Made by a program: the position numbers and the translations under genes. Below, one piece after another: positions 1-11,213 of a stretch of DNA of 64,000 nt. This DNA comes from Russula earlei (Eukaryota; Basidiomycota; Agaricomycetes; Russulales; Russulaceae), in the NCBI GenBank assembly GCA_025769875.1, contig JAGFNK010000212.1:20470-84469 (forward strand), written 5' to 3'. How positions within the stretch are numbered: position 1 is the stretch's first letter; each line of letters opens with the position of its first letter. The notes below the pieces were generated by a model that had not been told where the DNA came from, ran no database searches, and saw only the letters and a list, made by a program, of their open reading frames with translations.

Positions 1-538
1 CCCCCGTACGAAGAATATATCCCTCCATGGCTCCGATGGGACTAAAGACCGAGAAGAGCACTCCTCTGCCTCGGCTAGGTGCTCTCGGTAACATTGCTGC
101 CGCCATAGCTCTGAAAACATTGGGGACCGCGATTCTATGCGCGTAAGGAATGGAACGGACCATTTGTGTAACCTCGTAAGTGCTGGGTGACGGCGTCAAC
201 GACGAAGAGAGGATGTCAAAATTGAATGGGAAAGGCTGACTGGGGTGGCATCTTCAAGCCGCCGTAAGTTATCGACAGAACAAGTCTCCAGGATAGGTCG
301 GACTAGGTCGTATGAAACGGTGTCCCCCAGGCTAACAATTCCTACAGTAAATTCGGCATGGAGCTCGCTGAATTCCCCTATCAAACTAACACTCACCATC
401 AACATGAGCGGCTGCAACTGAGTGAACTGGTGTGAACAAAAGGGAGGGAAGCCGAGGCAAGTGTGGCAGCTAACCTCGACGGCAATAGTATACAAGAGAT
501 GGTATACGTCTACAAGGTGTGTCAGTTTCCGAAGACAT
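1..538 (-). CDS. Elongin A homologue, N-terminal part (runs off the window)
   Basis: Elongin A is the F-box-like subunit of the elongin complex that works with RNA polymerase II. Inferred exons on the minus strand are 475-538, 397-426, 241-341, 161-182 and 1-110, the last continuing outside the window. Spliced together they give about 109 residues: RRIPSLVYYCRR, then SLGDTVSYDLVRPILE, then LRRLEDATPHLRG, then ELWRQQC and WRDIFFVRG. This is the usual order of the family: BC-box region with the SLGD signature, the LRPIL segment, the HL pair, and the tryptophans before the C-terminal helix. All introns are GT-AG and 48-58 bp, and all phases agree. One exon is only 22 nt. The start is the ATG at 538, just before the conserved region. 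The C-terminal half is missing, so total length cannot be judged. Confidence 0.85.
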
Positions 539-1813
539 ACACGTAACGATTAGGGAGAATGCGTGCGAGTACGTCGAGACAGTCGTCAATAGTGTGGAGG
601 ATGTGTTGGCGCCGTCGCAGCCAATGTCGACGGCGTCGCCGGCCATTTTCACACGCTGCTTTCCTTTCTTGTACAACTCACGCTTAAGTCCACTCTTGCG
701 CCGAGAGGCCCGCGCTCTTTTATTCGCCCCGTTAAGTCGCTCGCAGAACAAGCTTTCGAGAAGGCTGCCTAAAATTTCCAGCCATTATCAACTCACAAAC
801 ACGAGGAGAACCCCTTTTTCGCTCATCAATTTTGACCTGGCTTCGACTGAACGGCAACCTTCAACCTCATCGCGACGCCAATCGCCTGGACGAAAGGCCA
901 ATTTGTATACTGATGGGACGTCCATGGATAAAATACCGAGACGGTCCTTTCCTGCGTGACGTATAGAGCATCCTCTCTCAGGCGCGCGCGTATTACCCTC
1001 CACGAGTCTGTCGCGCGGGCTGTCGTATGAACGCTCTTGATTAGGCAGAAAGAGAGACGGCGTCTCGGAATCCTGCTCACGAGGCAATGAATACCTTAAA
1101 CGCTGATCTGGGTTTGCGTCAACGGTAATTGAAGATATTCACTCTAGTAGGAACGGGCCGAGAAGGATCCACCTGCATCGAGTGAAACGACGACGACAGG
1201 CATCCAGATATGATCGGGTTTAAGGCGTCTAAGAAAGAAAAAAAAAAGGCCAACTCTCGGCTACCCAACTGTCCCTCGCAAGTCTCGAACGAGCGTCAGG
1301 AAGTACCGCTCCCCCAAGTAGGTTTCTCTGCTACTGCTAGCCAAAAGGCCAAAAGGCATTGTGACAGCGCAAGCGAAGTTTTAAGAGCGTACTCTCTTTG
1401 CAACCTTCTGCCTTTCTCGAAGTGGTCGCCGGCGAGGCGCTCTTACGCACGCGCCGGTTAAGGATGGTGTGATGCCGGAATTGATGAAGCAAAACATAAT
1501 CTCAGGGAACTTCGGAGACCGCCCCGGTCGCAGAGATCACGTCGAGTTATTGGGCACCGACTGAACGGAGATCAATGGTCCAACACATGGCCAAATTCCT
1601 GCGCCGCTCCGGGTGACGCTGTGGAAAGGCGTGGTGGAAGGCCGTACCTTATCACTCTCAAGCCCGCGTCGTTCGCTGAGCAGAAATTAGCGGCTCATCT
1701 CACGAAGTACGATTTCCCAAGCCATGGAGGCGGTGTTTCCCGCCGTTTAAAAGGCCATTCCACCTGGCCTGGGCGTTTCCTACATTAAACCTCTCCGACT
1801 CTGTTCATGCAGC
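539..1813. other. Intergenic region between divergent Elongin A and WOPR genes
   Basis: About 1.3 kb holding the two divergent promoters. Open frames exist on both strands (for example 519-959 plus) but none resembles a protein family and none shows a splice pattern. No RNA gene or repeat was seen apart from a short A-run near 1239. Confidence 0.5.
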
Positions 1814-2749
1814 ATGCAGCGACCAACGCACAACCGGTTGCACGTTCGTGATGCGCGCGATGCGCATACCGTTTTTGAGGCCGTACGGCAAGGCCTGCTT
1901 CGTCCTGTTACACGTCGCCTCAATGAAGTCGAGAGGTCGATGTACATCACCTCAGGAGCCATTTTCGTCTGGGAAGAGAGCGACGATGACCTGGGGTTGA
2001 AAAGATGGACGGATGGACGCGTCTGGAGTCAATCTCGAATGCGCGAAGTTCGTCAGATTACTTGACCATTCTCGGTGGCGCTGAACAGTTACTAGCCGTA
2101 TCTCTTCTATGACGAGAGATTACCATCAGATGAGGCACGTGGAAACGACCACCAGTCTCGGTTAGTCCTCACTTTATTGGTCAATACCATCTGCAATCTT
2201 ACCATGCGCAGGTCGTCAGGAAATTTTCGATTCGTTGACGGCATCGCGAGGAGTGGGCCCATCTCACCAGCCCTTTCACATTACGATAGGAGCGAGCACC
2301 ACCCAATGGGCCTCGTCAAACAAGCGTACTCCGCTTGGGTTCTCGACAATCCGGAGGCAAGGCCCCGAAAATGGCATCTGACCGCGTACTTCACGTACGT
2401 GGATCTACACCAAATCCCAACGGTGGACCAAGATCCGGTCCTCCGTGGAGTAGCAGTGCCTGTTGGGGTATACCGGAGTGGGAAGGCAAGGTCAAGAAAC
2501 TCAGACGCAGGGTTGGGGGCATCACCGCCTTCATCGCCTCCGCCTTACACCCGCGGTCAGGCAGGCCCTGGCGTTCCAAGCCAAGCCTCCGCTTCAAACA
2601 CCGCGGATTCTTCGACGGCGTTGCCCCCATTACAGATGGCAGTGACACCGCAGCCTTTTGATCCGCGTATGCCAAGAAGGGGGAACGACTCTAGACATGC
2701 GGAGGATCAACGCATTATTCAGATGTTGAATTCGCGCCACGTTATGTAG
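1814..2749 (+). CDS. WOPR-domain (Gti1/Pac2 family) transcription regulator
   Basis: A fungal DNA-binding regulator of the Gti1/Pac2/Wor1/Ryp1 type, a family that controls morphology, nutrition or dimorphic switches. Exons 1814-2047, 2096-2160 and 2212-2749 give 278 residues. WOPR box 1 spans about residues 6-85 with VRDARDAHTVFEAV, FVWEESDDDLGLKRWTDGR and WSQSRMREPYLFYDE. Box 2 starts near residue 134 with LVKQAYSA and KWHLTAYFT. The first intron is required, because only its removal joins MRE to PYLFYDE. The remaining C-terminus is short and Ser/Pro rich, so the protein is little more than the WOPR domain and is shorter than many members, which carry long low-complexity tails. The start at 1814 lies directly before box 1. 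Its target genes cannot be read from the sequence. Confidence 0.93.
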
Positions 2750-2917
2750 GCCAGAGTTGAGAATGGACGATGGGGGTGAGTAGCACGGGAGATGAACGAA
2801 AATTCTTGAGGCGAACAACGTAAAATGATACAGTGTAACCTTATAACCTACATGACACCTTTGATCAGTACAGTGTTTGAAAGTAAGCGCAGGGAATAAG
2901 AGACAATATCACAGCGA

Positions 2918-3547
2918 TCAATCATCATCGGAAGGCGGATCTTCGTCAACATTTTCTGCAGCCTGCATGGCGCCTACAAGATCATCTGACTGTCCCTTTT
3001 GTGCCGCAAGCCGTTGCCCTGACGCAAGGCACGTCAGCACGCACGAGACGTAGCAGACCGACGCCACACGTACGAATCAGTGTATGAATCGCCTGCTGAG
3101 TCTGCCTTTCTAACTTCGCCACCTTCTTCTCCATTTCTCTTTTGAGATCCCAATTTGGCCGTTTTGGTGCAATGTTGAGGAGATCCTGCACGTGTAAGTT
3201 GAGTGGGGTAGAAATTTCAATGGAAAACGACCGTGACCAAATCCTGGGCCCTTTTTGCCTCATCTTCGGTCATAATCTGCTCCGCCAACCCCTTGACGTT
3301 GTGTTCGAGGGTATCCTGCATCTCCACGTTGGGTTGGTGCTTGCGCAACGTGCGTGTTTCGGGATCGAAATTCCGATTGGTCAGGACGGATTCTTTGACA
3401 CCCCCGCTTGAGGCACGACATCAAACCTGAGTTTCGGCGCATGTTGGAGGTAACATACCTGGTGTCTTCGACATCCTCGCCAGCTCTTTTTTTTCGTAAG
3501 GCGAGCAGGCGTGCCTTTCGTGCCTCGGAGGCTGCGGCAAGAGACAT
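2918..3547 (-). CDS. cwf18: Cwf18/CCDC12-type pre-mRNA splicing factor
   Basis: A small component of the spliceosome-associated NineTeen (Cdc5/Prp19) complex. Exons 3459-3547, 3238-3406, 3074-3185 and 2918-3018 give 156 residues with consistent phases. The N-terminus MSLAAASEARKARLLALRKK is followed by VLTNRNFDPETRTLRKH, then IAPKRPNWDLKREMEKK and a coiled-coil segment KLERQTQQAIHTLIRQRL. The C-terminus is acidic and ends PPSDDD. This is the standard order and length of the family. The first intron uses a TCAAG acceptor rather than the nearer CTCAG, because the nearer site leads to a stop. The gene converges on the WOPR gene with a gap of about 170 bp. Confidence 0.95.
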
Positions 3548-3661
3548 TGGGAAATCTGAGCGAAGAGCCGCGTCGACGGGTGTGCGATTTGTCAGACGCC
3601 AATTGACCAGCGTCTCGGACGCATAACAGGATTAATTGAACGCTAACACCCAGCAGCAGGA

Positions 3662-6599
3662 ATGTGTCCGAGATGGCAGGCGACATCTCGTAGAGAAATC
3701 TCGAAGTGGATATGGCCCTTACCTCGAAGGCCAGCACACCATCCATTCTGCACCTCCGCTGTCCTTCGTTCGGCAGGCACGCTATCGACGTCCGTGAACT
3801 TAGAAGACTTTCCCTGTCATAAAATTCGGTATAATCGCTTCTACAAGGGGTTACATTGGTTGACAATGTTGCGTTTCTAGTAACTTCTCCATCATCGCAC
3901 ATATAGGTGCATATCTCCATAATCGAGTCTAGCCATACATAACCTGACTGAGTGAGGTGACCTCTGTAGACCACGGAAAATCTACTCTCGCAGATCGGCT
4001 TCTAGAGGTATGTCTGTTACGCGGTTCCCAATTCTCTATCTAACGGCGAAGGAAGATGACTGGCACGATCAAGACGGACTCGAGAAGTGTAAATCAGCAG
4101 GTTTTGGACAAGTTGAAGGTAGAACGAGAGAGGGGCATCACCGGTAAGTTATGGCAGATTGCACAAAAATTGCCTTGACTGATTATGTATCAAGTCAAGG
4201 CGCAAACTGCGAGGTTGGACATAATAACGAATATGTTGGCATGAGCTGACGCCTCCCAGCATGTTCTACCAACAGAACGAGCTGCGTTTTCTCTTGAACC
4301 TCATTGACACCCCTGTAGGCGTCACTTTTCTCCGCCCTTGGGACATCCCGTTTGACTTGTCTACAAAGGGTCATGTTGATTTCTCCTGGGAAGTCTCTCG
4401 TTCACTGGCTGCCTGCCAAGGCGCCCTTCTCCTCGTTGATGCAAGTCGAGGTGTTCAAGCGCAGTCCTTGTCGGTATTTCACGCTGCACGGGAAAGAGGT
4501 CTCACAATAATACCAATTCTGAACAAGGTTATATTCTCTCGCGAGGTTTCGAACCAGTCTCAACGTAGGACCCACAGGTAGACCTATCCACAGCTCAGCC
4601 TGACAGAGTCAAAGCGCAAATGCATTCAATATTTGGAATCGATCCCACGGACGTCCTGCATATATCAGCAAAAACGGGGGAAGGCATTAGTGGCGTTTTA
4701 CGTGCCATCGTAGAGCGCATCCCTCCACCGTCTGGAGAAATAACAGGGAGGCTCAAGGCGTTTCTTTTCGACTCTTCGTTAGTGCCCTTTTTCTGTGTCG
4801 GTGTTTGTAGATGTTCTTCCCCCTTTTTACAAAGATACGACCGGTACCGAGGGGTGATCTCCCTTGTCAGCATCCAGGATGGGGTGTTGCGTAAAGGTGC
4901 GGTTTTTTTTCTCCGACCATTCATCAGGCTTCAAATCACATCCTTTGAAGGTGACAAAATAGCGTCTTGTCATACTCGAAAAAAGTATGAAATCACTGAA
5001 CTTGGTATCATGCATCCCGAGGAAGTCCCCACTGCTCAACTACTCCCAGGGCAGGTCGGCTACATTGCCTGCAACATGAGGCAATCATCCGAAGGTAAGA
5101 TTCTCAGCCGTGCACGTAAAATTAGCTTCACGTGGGGGTGCAGCCCATATTGGTGACACATTGCATCGTGTCGGGGATGCCGTCGAACCCATGCCTGGCT
5201 TTCAACCCGCCAAGGCAATGGTATGTTTTGTCCTTTCATAGAACAAGAGTGCTCCCACGACCTCTAAGCCGACAGGTCTTTGCCGGCATATATCCCCTGG
5301 AGTCGAGTGACTTCCCAAACCTGGAAGAATCCATAAAGAGGGTATAGTGTTTCGTCAAACTGAACTGAACCCGACTGCATATGATTTTCATAACAGCTTA
5401 CACTGACGGACCGCAGTGTCGCCGTTCAGCGGGAATCATCAGTCGCCCTGGGACAGGGTTATCGACTTGGCTTCCTTGGATCTTTACACATGGACGTCTT
5501 CCGACAACGCCTCGAGGATGAGTATGATGCAAACATCGTCGTCACAGCGCCAACTGTACCCTACAAAGGTTTGTTCTCGGATGACGGCACGGACGTGGGA
5601 GCTAACATATTTGTAGTGGTGTACAAGGACCGTACCGTCATGGTTAGTAATCCGACGGACTTCCCGGACGTCGTGGATACGTCTGCGCATGTCTGCGAAG
5701 TTCAAGAACCGATTGTGAAAGCTAGCATCATCGTTCCAGAAGGTTTGTTCACCCTCCTCGAGACTAACCCCGCGAATTGAACGATCCACAGAATATCTCG
5801 GCGAGATGATGGTCCTCTGTTTTGAGCATAGAGCAGAGGATGTTGATCATCAATACCTTGAAACTTCTGGGGAGGGTTCAAACCGTGCGATGTTGACATG
5901 CACCCTACCTCTAAGCGAAATAGTAGCGCACTTTTTTGACAAGCTCAAGAGCCGTAGTTCGGGTTTTGCCAGCTTCGAGTACGTGAATGACCACCTCGTG
6001 GCCGTCGACCTATAGCTAATCTGACACGGCGGAAAGCTACGATGACGCCGGTTACAAACAGAGTAGTCTCGTGAAGGTACCATCACTGTTTCACAGAAGT
6101 TGCCATATCTCATGGGTCCTGATCAGATGATGTTTTTGCTCAACAACAAGCCGGTAGATGCCCTGGCATTGATTGTGCATCGGAGTGCTGAACAGAGGAC
6201 AGGGAGAGTGTGGGTGAAGAAGCTGCGTGAGTAGTCCTGCTGTTGATCGTTGCGTACATTTAAATGTTCGGTGTGACCGCTATGCAGACAAAGTTATCCC
6301 CCGGCAACTGTTCGAGGTTCCCATTCAGGCTGTAGTTGGGAAGCGGGTCATTGCGCGTGAGACCTTATCGGCACTGCGGGCAGATGTTACCGCTGGGCTG
6401 TATGGAGGTGCGTCGTTTCCACGATCCATGGACGTGTTGCCTACTAAGGGTTGATGGATGCGGTTGGTCAGGACATTATGAGCGGAAGATGAAACACCTG
6501 GAAAACCAAAAAGAAGCGAAACGTAAATTGAAGAGGATCGGCCGCGTGGACCTTCCCCAAGAGGCTTTCTTCGACATCCTGAGTACGAGACGTTCCTGA
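3662..6599 (+). CDS. GUF1: Mitochondrial translation GTPase GUF1 (LepA/EF4)
   Basis: Ribosome-dependent GTPase of the LepA/EF4 family, acting in mitochondrial translation. I infer 19 exons: 3662-3828, 3881-3906, 3970-4007, 4056-4143, 4195-4213, 4260-4314, 4369-4527, 4578-4777, 4835-4896, 4951-5094, 5144-5220, 5276-5341, 5397-5568, 5617-5742, 5792-5978, 6037-6076, 6127-6226, 6288-6407 and 6472-6599. The sum is 1974 nt, 657 residues, close to the yeast protein. GTPase motifs are visible: [17 protein letters not shown] (P-loop), [23 protein letters not shown] (G3) and ILNKVDL (G4). Family-specific parts follow: [18 protein letters not shown] and [11 protein letters not shown]. The C-terminus is basic. 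The first 50 residues are Arg/Ser rich and fit a mitochondrial presequence. Exons of 19, 26 and 38 nt are unusually small. Confidence 0.95.
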
Positions 6600-6753
6600 T
6601 GTGTATTTTCCACAAAGAGCGCCGACGTCTAGACTCGTTCATGTGATATGCTCTGATCCATTGGTGTGTACAGTAACATACACACGTTACCCTCTCGAGC
6701 ATACATCATATCACCGATAAGCCGTCAGTACATGTGCGATAAGACTGGCACGT

Positions 6754-8234
6754 TCATAACTCATTATCTTCGTCATCGTAAGATTCCTTAATGAGGCTGT
6801 AATGATTGAGTTTTCAGGAACCCCGCGATGTTAATGCGCTCTTACCGATACATCGACGGCGGCGGGATGATCCCCGCTGGAGGGGATGTCGGTCAAGACG
6901 TGGAGGTGACAGAGGGAAACATGCGTACTCGTTTGTAACGTATACATCGACTAGGTCGGGACGCACAAAGTCGTAATATGGGTTTACAACGTCCACCTTA
7001 TCAACAAGGTCGCCTTCCTCAAACCCAAGGACGCCGCTTGGATCGGCGAAGTCCAAAGCACCATACTCATGGTAGAGATTCCACAGCGGCGTTAACTTGA
7101 ACTGCCCAGCGCACACCATTATCGGTGTGCTGTGCGCCCGGGCTGCGGTCGCTGCGAGAAGAGTGCCGGTGATGGCGAACATGCCACCGTTGGTAAGGAT
7201 CGCGTGGGCCCCGAGAATGACTTTGCTGACGCGAGACATGAGAGCGTAGATCGACGAGTCGGGCACGAGAAACGTAGAGATGCCCGCAGACGACAGTGAA
7301 CGCGCCATGTCATGTCCCCCGTAGCTTAGAATAGGAGGAGGGGCGTTGTGAGCGTGTGGGGATCGAAGTGGGCAGTCAGACTCACGAAGGACCGCTTTCC
7401 GCAACGATAATCGTGAATTTATGATAATGCGCCGCAGACTTGAGATACGTCTCCACCGTCTTTGATCTACCGACCGTCAAGATAATTTCGCTGAAAGACG
7501 TACAATCAGCATTGACGCATAGGTCTGCTTGAAAAGAAGGGGGGGGGGGGGGGGGGGAACGCACTCTGAGTGTATGTGGTCCCTGGCGCTCTTTGCGATG
7601 TTATCGTAGACCGTCTCGAGATCGTCGAGGATATCTTGTATCGCCTCCATTACGACGGGCTTTAGAGTACGCGAGAAGGAGTCAGGGTCGTCCGAATCGT
7701 CCTCCTTCAGCACGAGCGTCGATTCCGCCTCCTTCTCCGCGACCTGTCGGCGCGGCTGGCCCTGCAGGACAAAGTTCGCGATCGAGAACTCGTTCGCGGA
7801 CGTCGTGGCTTCGCCCTTGGACGCGTTGTCGTATTCCTCCCGGACGTGATGGAGCAGTCTGCGGACGGTGTTCCCGACGGTATGTTCTGTGGGGCATTCG
7901 CGCGTCGTTCGTACGCCCGTCGGTCAATGTGCACAGGGTAGGAAAGGGTGAGGCACCTTTAGGCTGAGCCTCTATTAGCTTTCGGCCGACGCTTCGGATG
8001 ATCTCCACCAGCTGGTTAATGTTCTGAAATCGCGCTTTCGATACGACCTGGCGCAGCACAAGGGCGGTCTCCAGTGCGCTCTCGCGAGACCCGACTACCT
8101 GCCTAGTGATCTCTTATCTTGGTCACTGTACTTAGCTTGCAAGCTGCTGGGCGCAGGGCGTACCGTCTCCTGAGTTTCGCTGCAAGGGCTTCTACAGTGC
8201 GTTGCCCCGCCGCAGCTTGAGGGTCTGTAGCCAT
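6754..8234 (-). CDS. GCD7: eIF2B subunit beta (guanine nucleotide exchange factor)
   Basis: Regulatory subunit of eIF2B, which recycles eIF2-GDP and senses eIF2 phosphorylation. Exons 8164-8234, 7957-8102, 7565-7886, 7386-7490, 6921-7324, 6846-6876 and 6754-6796 give 373 residues, about the size of yeast Gcd7. Diagnostic stretches are [77 protein letters not shown] and [19 protein letters not shown] (residues split over exons where needed). The C-terminus ends [15 protein letters not shown]. The intron at 7491-7564 holds a run of 19 G on the plus strand (C in the transcript). One 31-nt exon near the end was placed by the PPPSMYR motif and is the least certain border. Confidence 0.94.
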
Positions 8235-8265
8235 TCTATCTGGCTTATAATGCCACGTTTAATAC

Positions 8266-8361
8266 ACCAAAATATCGGTCAGGGTGAAGGAAGAATGATG
8301 GAAGCACGTGACAGTACTACTGTCACGTGCTTCCATCCTTCGCCCTCACCGATATTTTGGT
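8266..8361. repeat. 96-bp near-perfect inverted repeat (hairpin, MITE-like)
   Basis: The left arm begins ACCAAAATATCGGT and the right arm ends ACCGATATTTTGGT. The centre is CACGTGACAGT-ACT-ACTGTCACGTG, so the arms meet with almost no loop. By eye the arms of about 43 bp differ at two positions plus a 7-nt insertion in the left arm. A TA lies just outside or at each end. It sits between the eIF2B-beta start and the TRP5 3' end and matches no gene. It could be a miniature inverted-repeat element or a transcribed hairpin; the sequence alone does not decide. Confidence 0.85.
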
Positions 8362-8408
8362 ACAAGATGATATCTCGAGGTTACAACAGATAAAGTGTAC
8401 ATTCGATG

Positions 8409-11077
8409 CTATTTTGATGAGACATGCCAATCTAGAATGTCTGCCCATTTTCCAGGGAGAAGCTGCGATATTTGCTCCACATCCTTGTCTCCGCGTCCGG
8501 ATAGACACTGCAAATGATCACGAGTGAAACTCCGATGCATGCAGGAGCAGCAATGCAAGCTTACTATAACGATGTCTTGGTCCTGGGGTAAAATCTTGGC
8601 TAGGCGAACCGCTTCCCAGACCGCGTGTGCAGATTCGAGGGCTATTATGCCGACATTATGAAACGTGTACATAACGACTGCGAAGGAATGACGTACCAGG
8701 GATAATACCCTCTAGTTGTGTGCATAGACGGAATCCCCTCAATGCCTCCTCGTCAGTTGCGACCACGTACTCTGCACGTCCTGAGTCTTTGAGCCAGGCA
8801 TGTTCGGGACCAACACCGGGATAGTCGAGCCCAGCGCTGATAGAGTGAGTCTCGATAATTTGTCCCGCGGGCGACTGTAAGATATATGTTCGCACTCCGT
8901 GAAGAACCCCCGGTTGCCCCTTTGACAGAGTTGCACTATGCCGATCGCCATCGATGCCTGCAACAAAGACTGTGGGCTGACACGCTACGAGACAAAGTGA
9001 AAACTGACCTTCGCCACCAGCCTCGACACCGACCAGTCGAACCTGCTTATCGGGTATGAAGTCGTAGAACGTTCCAATGGCGTTGCTGCCACCGCCTACA
9101 CAGGCCACAACAACGTCAGGTAGTTTTCCTCTCACTTCTAACATCTGTTGCTTAATCTCTTTGCCGATGACACGTTGGAAGTCTCGGACGATAGTGGGGA
9201 ACGGGTGTGGCCCGATAGCTGAGCCAACTAGGTAGTGCGTAGTCGAAAGGTTTGTGACCCAATCGCGCATGGCTTCATTGACTGCATCCTTCAAAGTCCG
9301 CGAGCCTGAGTGGACTGGAATGACCTCCATCAACATGTTAGAGTAATATAAAACAAACACATCGAAGAAGGCTCACTTTGGCGCCAAGCATTTCGATTCG
9401 AAAGACGTTCAAGGCCTGACGGCGTACGTCCTCCGCACCCATGTAGATGACGCATTCCAAGCCAAACCGCGCACAGACGGTGGCCGTAGCAACGCCATGT
9501 TGACCGGCGCCTGTTTCAGCGATGATGCGCGTTTTTCCGATCCTGCGGGCGAGTAGAATCTGTCCTATTGCATTATTAATCTTATGTGAGCCTGTGTGAT
9601 TGCTGAAGTAGCACGTAAGCCATATAAGTGATCAAGAGTTTAAATGATGGACGAACAGGTCTTCTCGCTTCATCCAGATCTTCGCACCGCCAGCATGTTC
9701 CGTAAGTTTTTCGGCGAGATAGAGATTTGACGGCCTGTTCATATATTTGAATAAACCTTCCCACTCTTTCCAAAACTCCGGGTCCGCCATGGCAGATTTG
9801 TGAGCTTGCTCGAGTTCGACGAGACAATCAAACAAAGCCTCGGGAACGTACTGTCCGCCAAATTGACCAAAGCGCGCAGGAAGGTCCGCTGTCTCGGAAG
9901 CAGAACTAGGAGCGATTGGGTCGGTGTGATTACCATTTTGAGGGGGCTTTGTGACCTGACCTGCACCTCTCGGTGGAGAAGGTCGCTGTGGCAACGCTCC
10001 TTTCAAACTAATTGAACGACAATACTCCTCCACATTTGCAGCGACCTGAGCAGGGGGCGCTTGTTTAATGACGGAAACTAGCCTGCTACCGATGACAACG
10101 CCCTCTGCGCCGGCATCAGCAACCACATTGAAGTGTTCGCGTGTTGAGACGCCAAAACCAACCGCCAGTGGGACAGTGGCGTACTGCTTTATACGGGAGA
10201 CGATACCTGGGAGTGCGGAATTCAAAGCTATCTTGTCTGAGGATCCTGTCGTGCCCATCTGTCTCGCGTTACAAATGGCACCCACCCCCGTTCTGAGTTA
10301 CGTTACCTTGGATACAACATAGATGAAAGTGTCCGCGATTGATGCAAGGAAGCGAATGCGGTGGATCGTTGTAGAGGGCGCGATGAGAGGTATATAGGCC
10401 ATACTGGATAGTAAAGGTCATGAAGGTATCTCAGTTAGGCTGCAGATGTAGAGTCACCTTGCCATTGAACACTTCCCACGAAAAGATACAGCCTCCTCCG
10501 GAGGCAAGTCGACAACAATGAAGCCGTTGGCACCTGCTTCAAATGCATCCTGAATTGCGTTTTGTTCCCCATACGCGAGCAAAGGGTTATAGTACCCTAT
10601 ATGTTTTGGTAAAGTACATGTTTGTGACGATGCAATGAGCGACATCTTACCCATAAGAATGATCGGAGCCGTTAAGCCTCTATTCCTTGCCTCTCTAACC
10701 ATTCCCTAGGCATGTTGGATAGTCTACATTAAATTGCAAAGCGACCTTTGCAGCATGGTGAAGACTTTATAACAGGGACGATTCGGGACGAACACACGTT
10801 ATTTGTCTCTTGGATAGCTGGGCCGTCAGCCATAGGATCTGAAAATGGTACCCCGAGTTCGATTATATCTGCGCCTCCTTCCTGCATAGCCAGCAGAACT
10901 GGGACAGTGTCTTGGGGTGTCGGATACCCCGCAGTCACGAAAGTGACCAGCGCAGGACTGCCCTGTTTGCTCACTAAGGGATGCAATATTATAAGATTCT
11001 GAGCTAACCTCACCTCTGCCAACTTCTTGGCTGAAAATGTTCTTGATGTGGTCCATCAAAGAAGAAGTAAGGGTCAT
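8409..11077 (-). CDS. TRP5: Bifunctional tryptophan synthase (alpha-beta fusion), one apparent frameshift
   Basis: Catalyses the last two steps of tryptophan synthesis. Exons 11014-11077, 10798-10973, 10651-10745, 10458-10596, 10307-10403, 9657-10258, 9377-9602, 9009-9324, 8697-8957, 8565-8641 and 8409-8507 total 2152 nt. The alpha half shows [31 protein letters not shown] and MGTTGSS. A linker leads to the beta half with [29 protein letters not shown] (PLP lysine in HK), [22 protein letters not shown] and the C-terminal LSGRGDKDV. In exon 10651-10745 the conserved DYPTCLG and MVREAR are joined by CTAGGGAATGG, one base too many, and the total length is also one base over a multiple of three. 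Either the assembly has an inserted base or the gene is broken. An alternative start is the ATG at 11056. Confidence 0.93.
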
Positions 11078-11213
11078 AAGCGAATCGGACAAATTTTAAT
11101 CTTATCGTCAATCGTCACCGCAACACTCAACTGGGTTAGCCGATGCCGCCAGCTCATACTCGTCTCTTCATCTTGGACAACCAATCCAAAAGTAGGCGAC
11201 TCGCAAAAACCGA

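Noticed and set aside
519..959. Plus-strand open frame overlapping the Elongin A start
   Set aside because: No recognisable protein, and the start overlaps a well-supported gene on the other strand.
6077..6096. 20-bp intron in GUF1
   Set aside because: Too short; using the acceptor at 6126 gives a 50-bp intron and joins SSLVK to [13 protein letters not shown] as in the family.
10651..10745. 22-bp intron GTAGAC...CCTAG to restore the TRP5 frame
   Set aside because: Far below a workable intron size and it would remove conserved residues DYPTCL.
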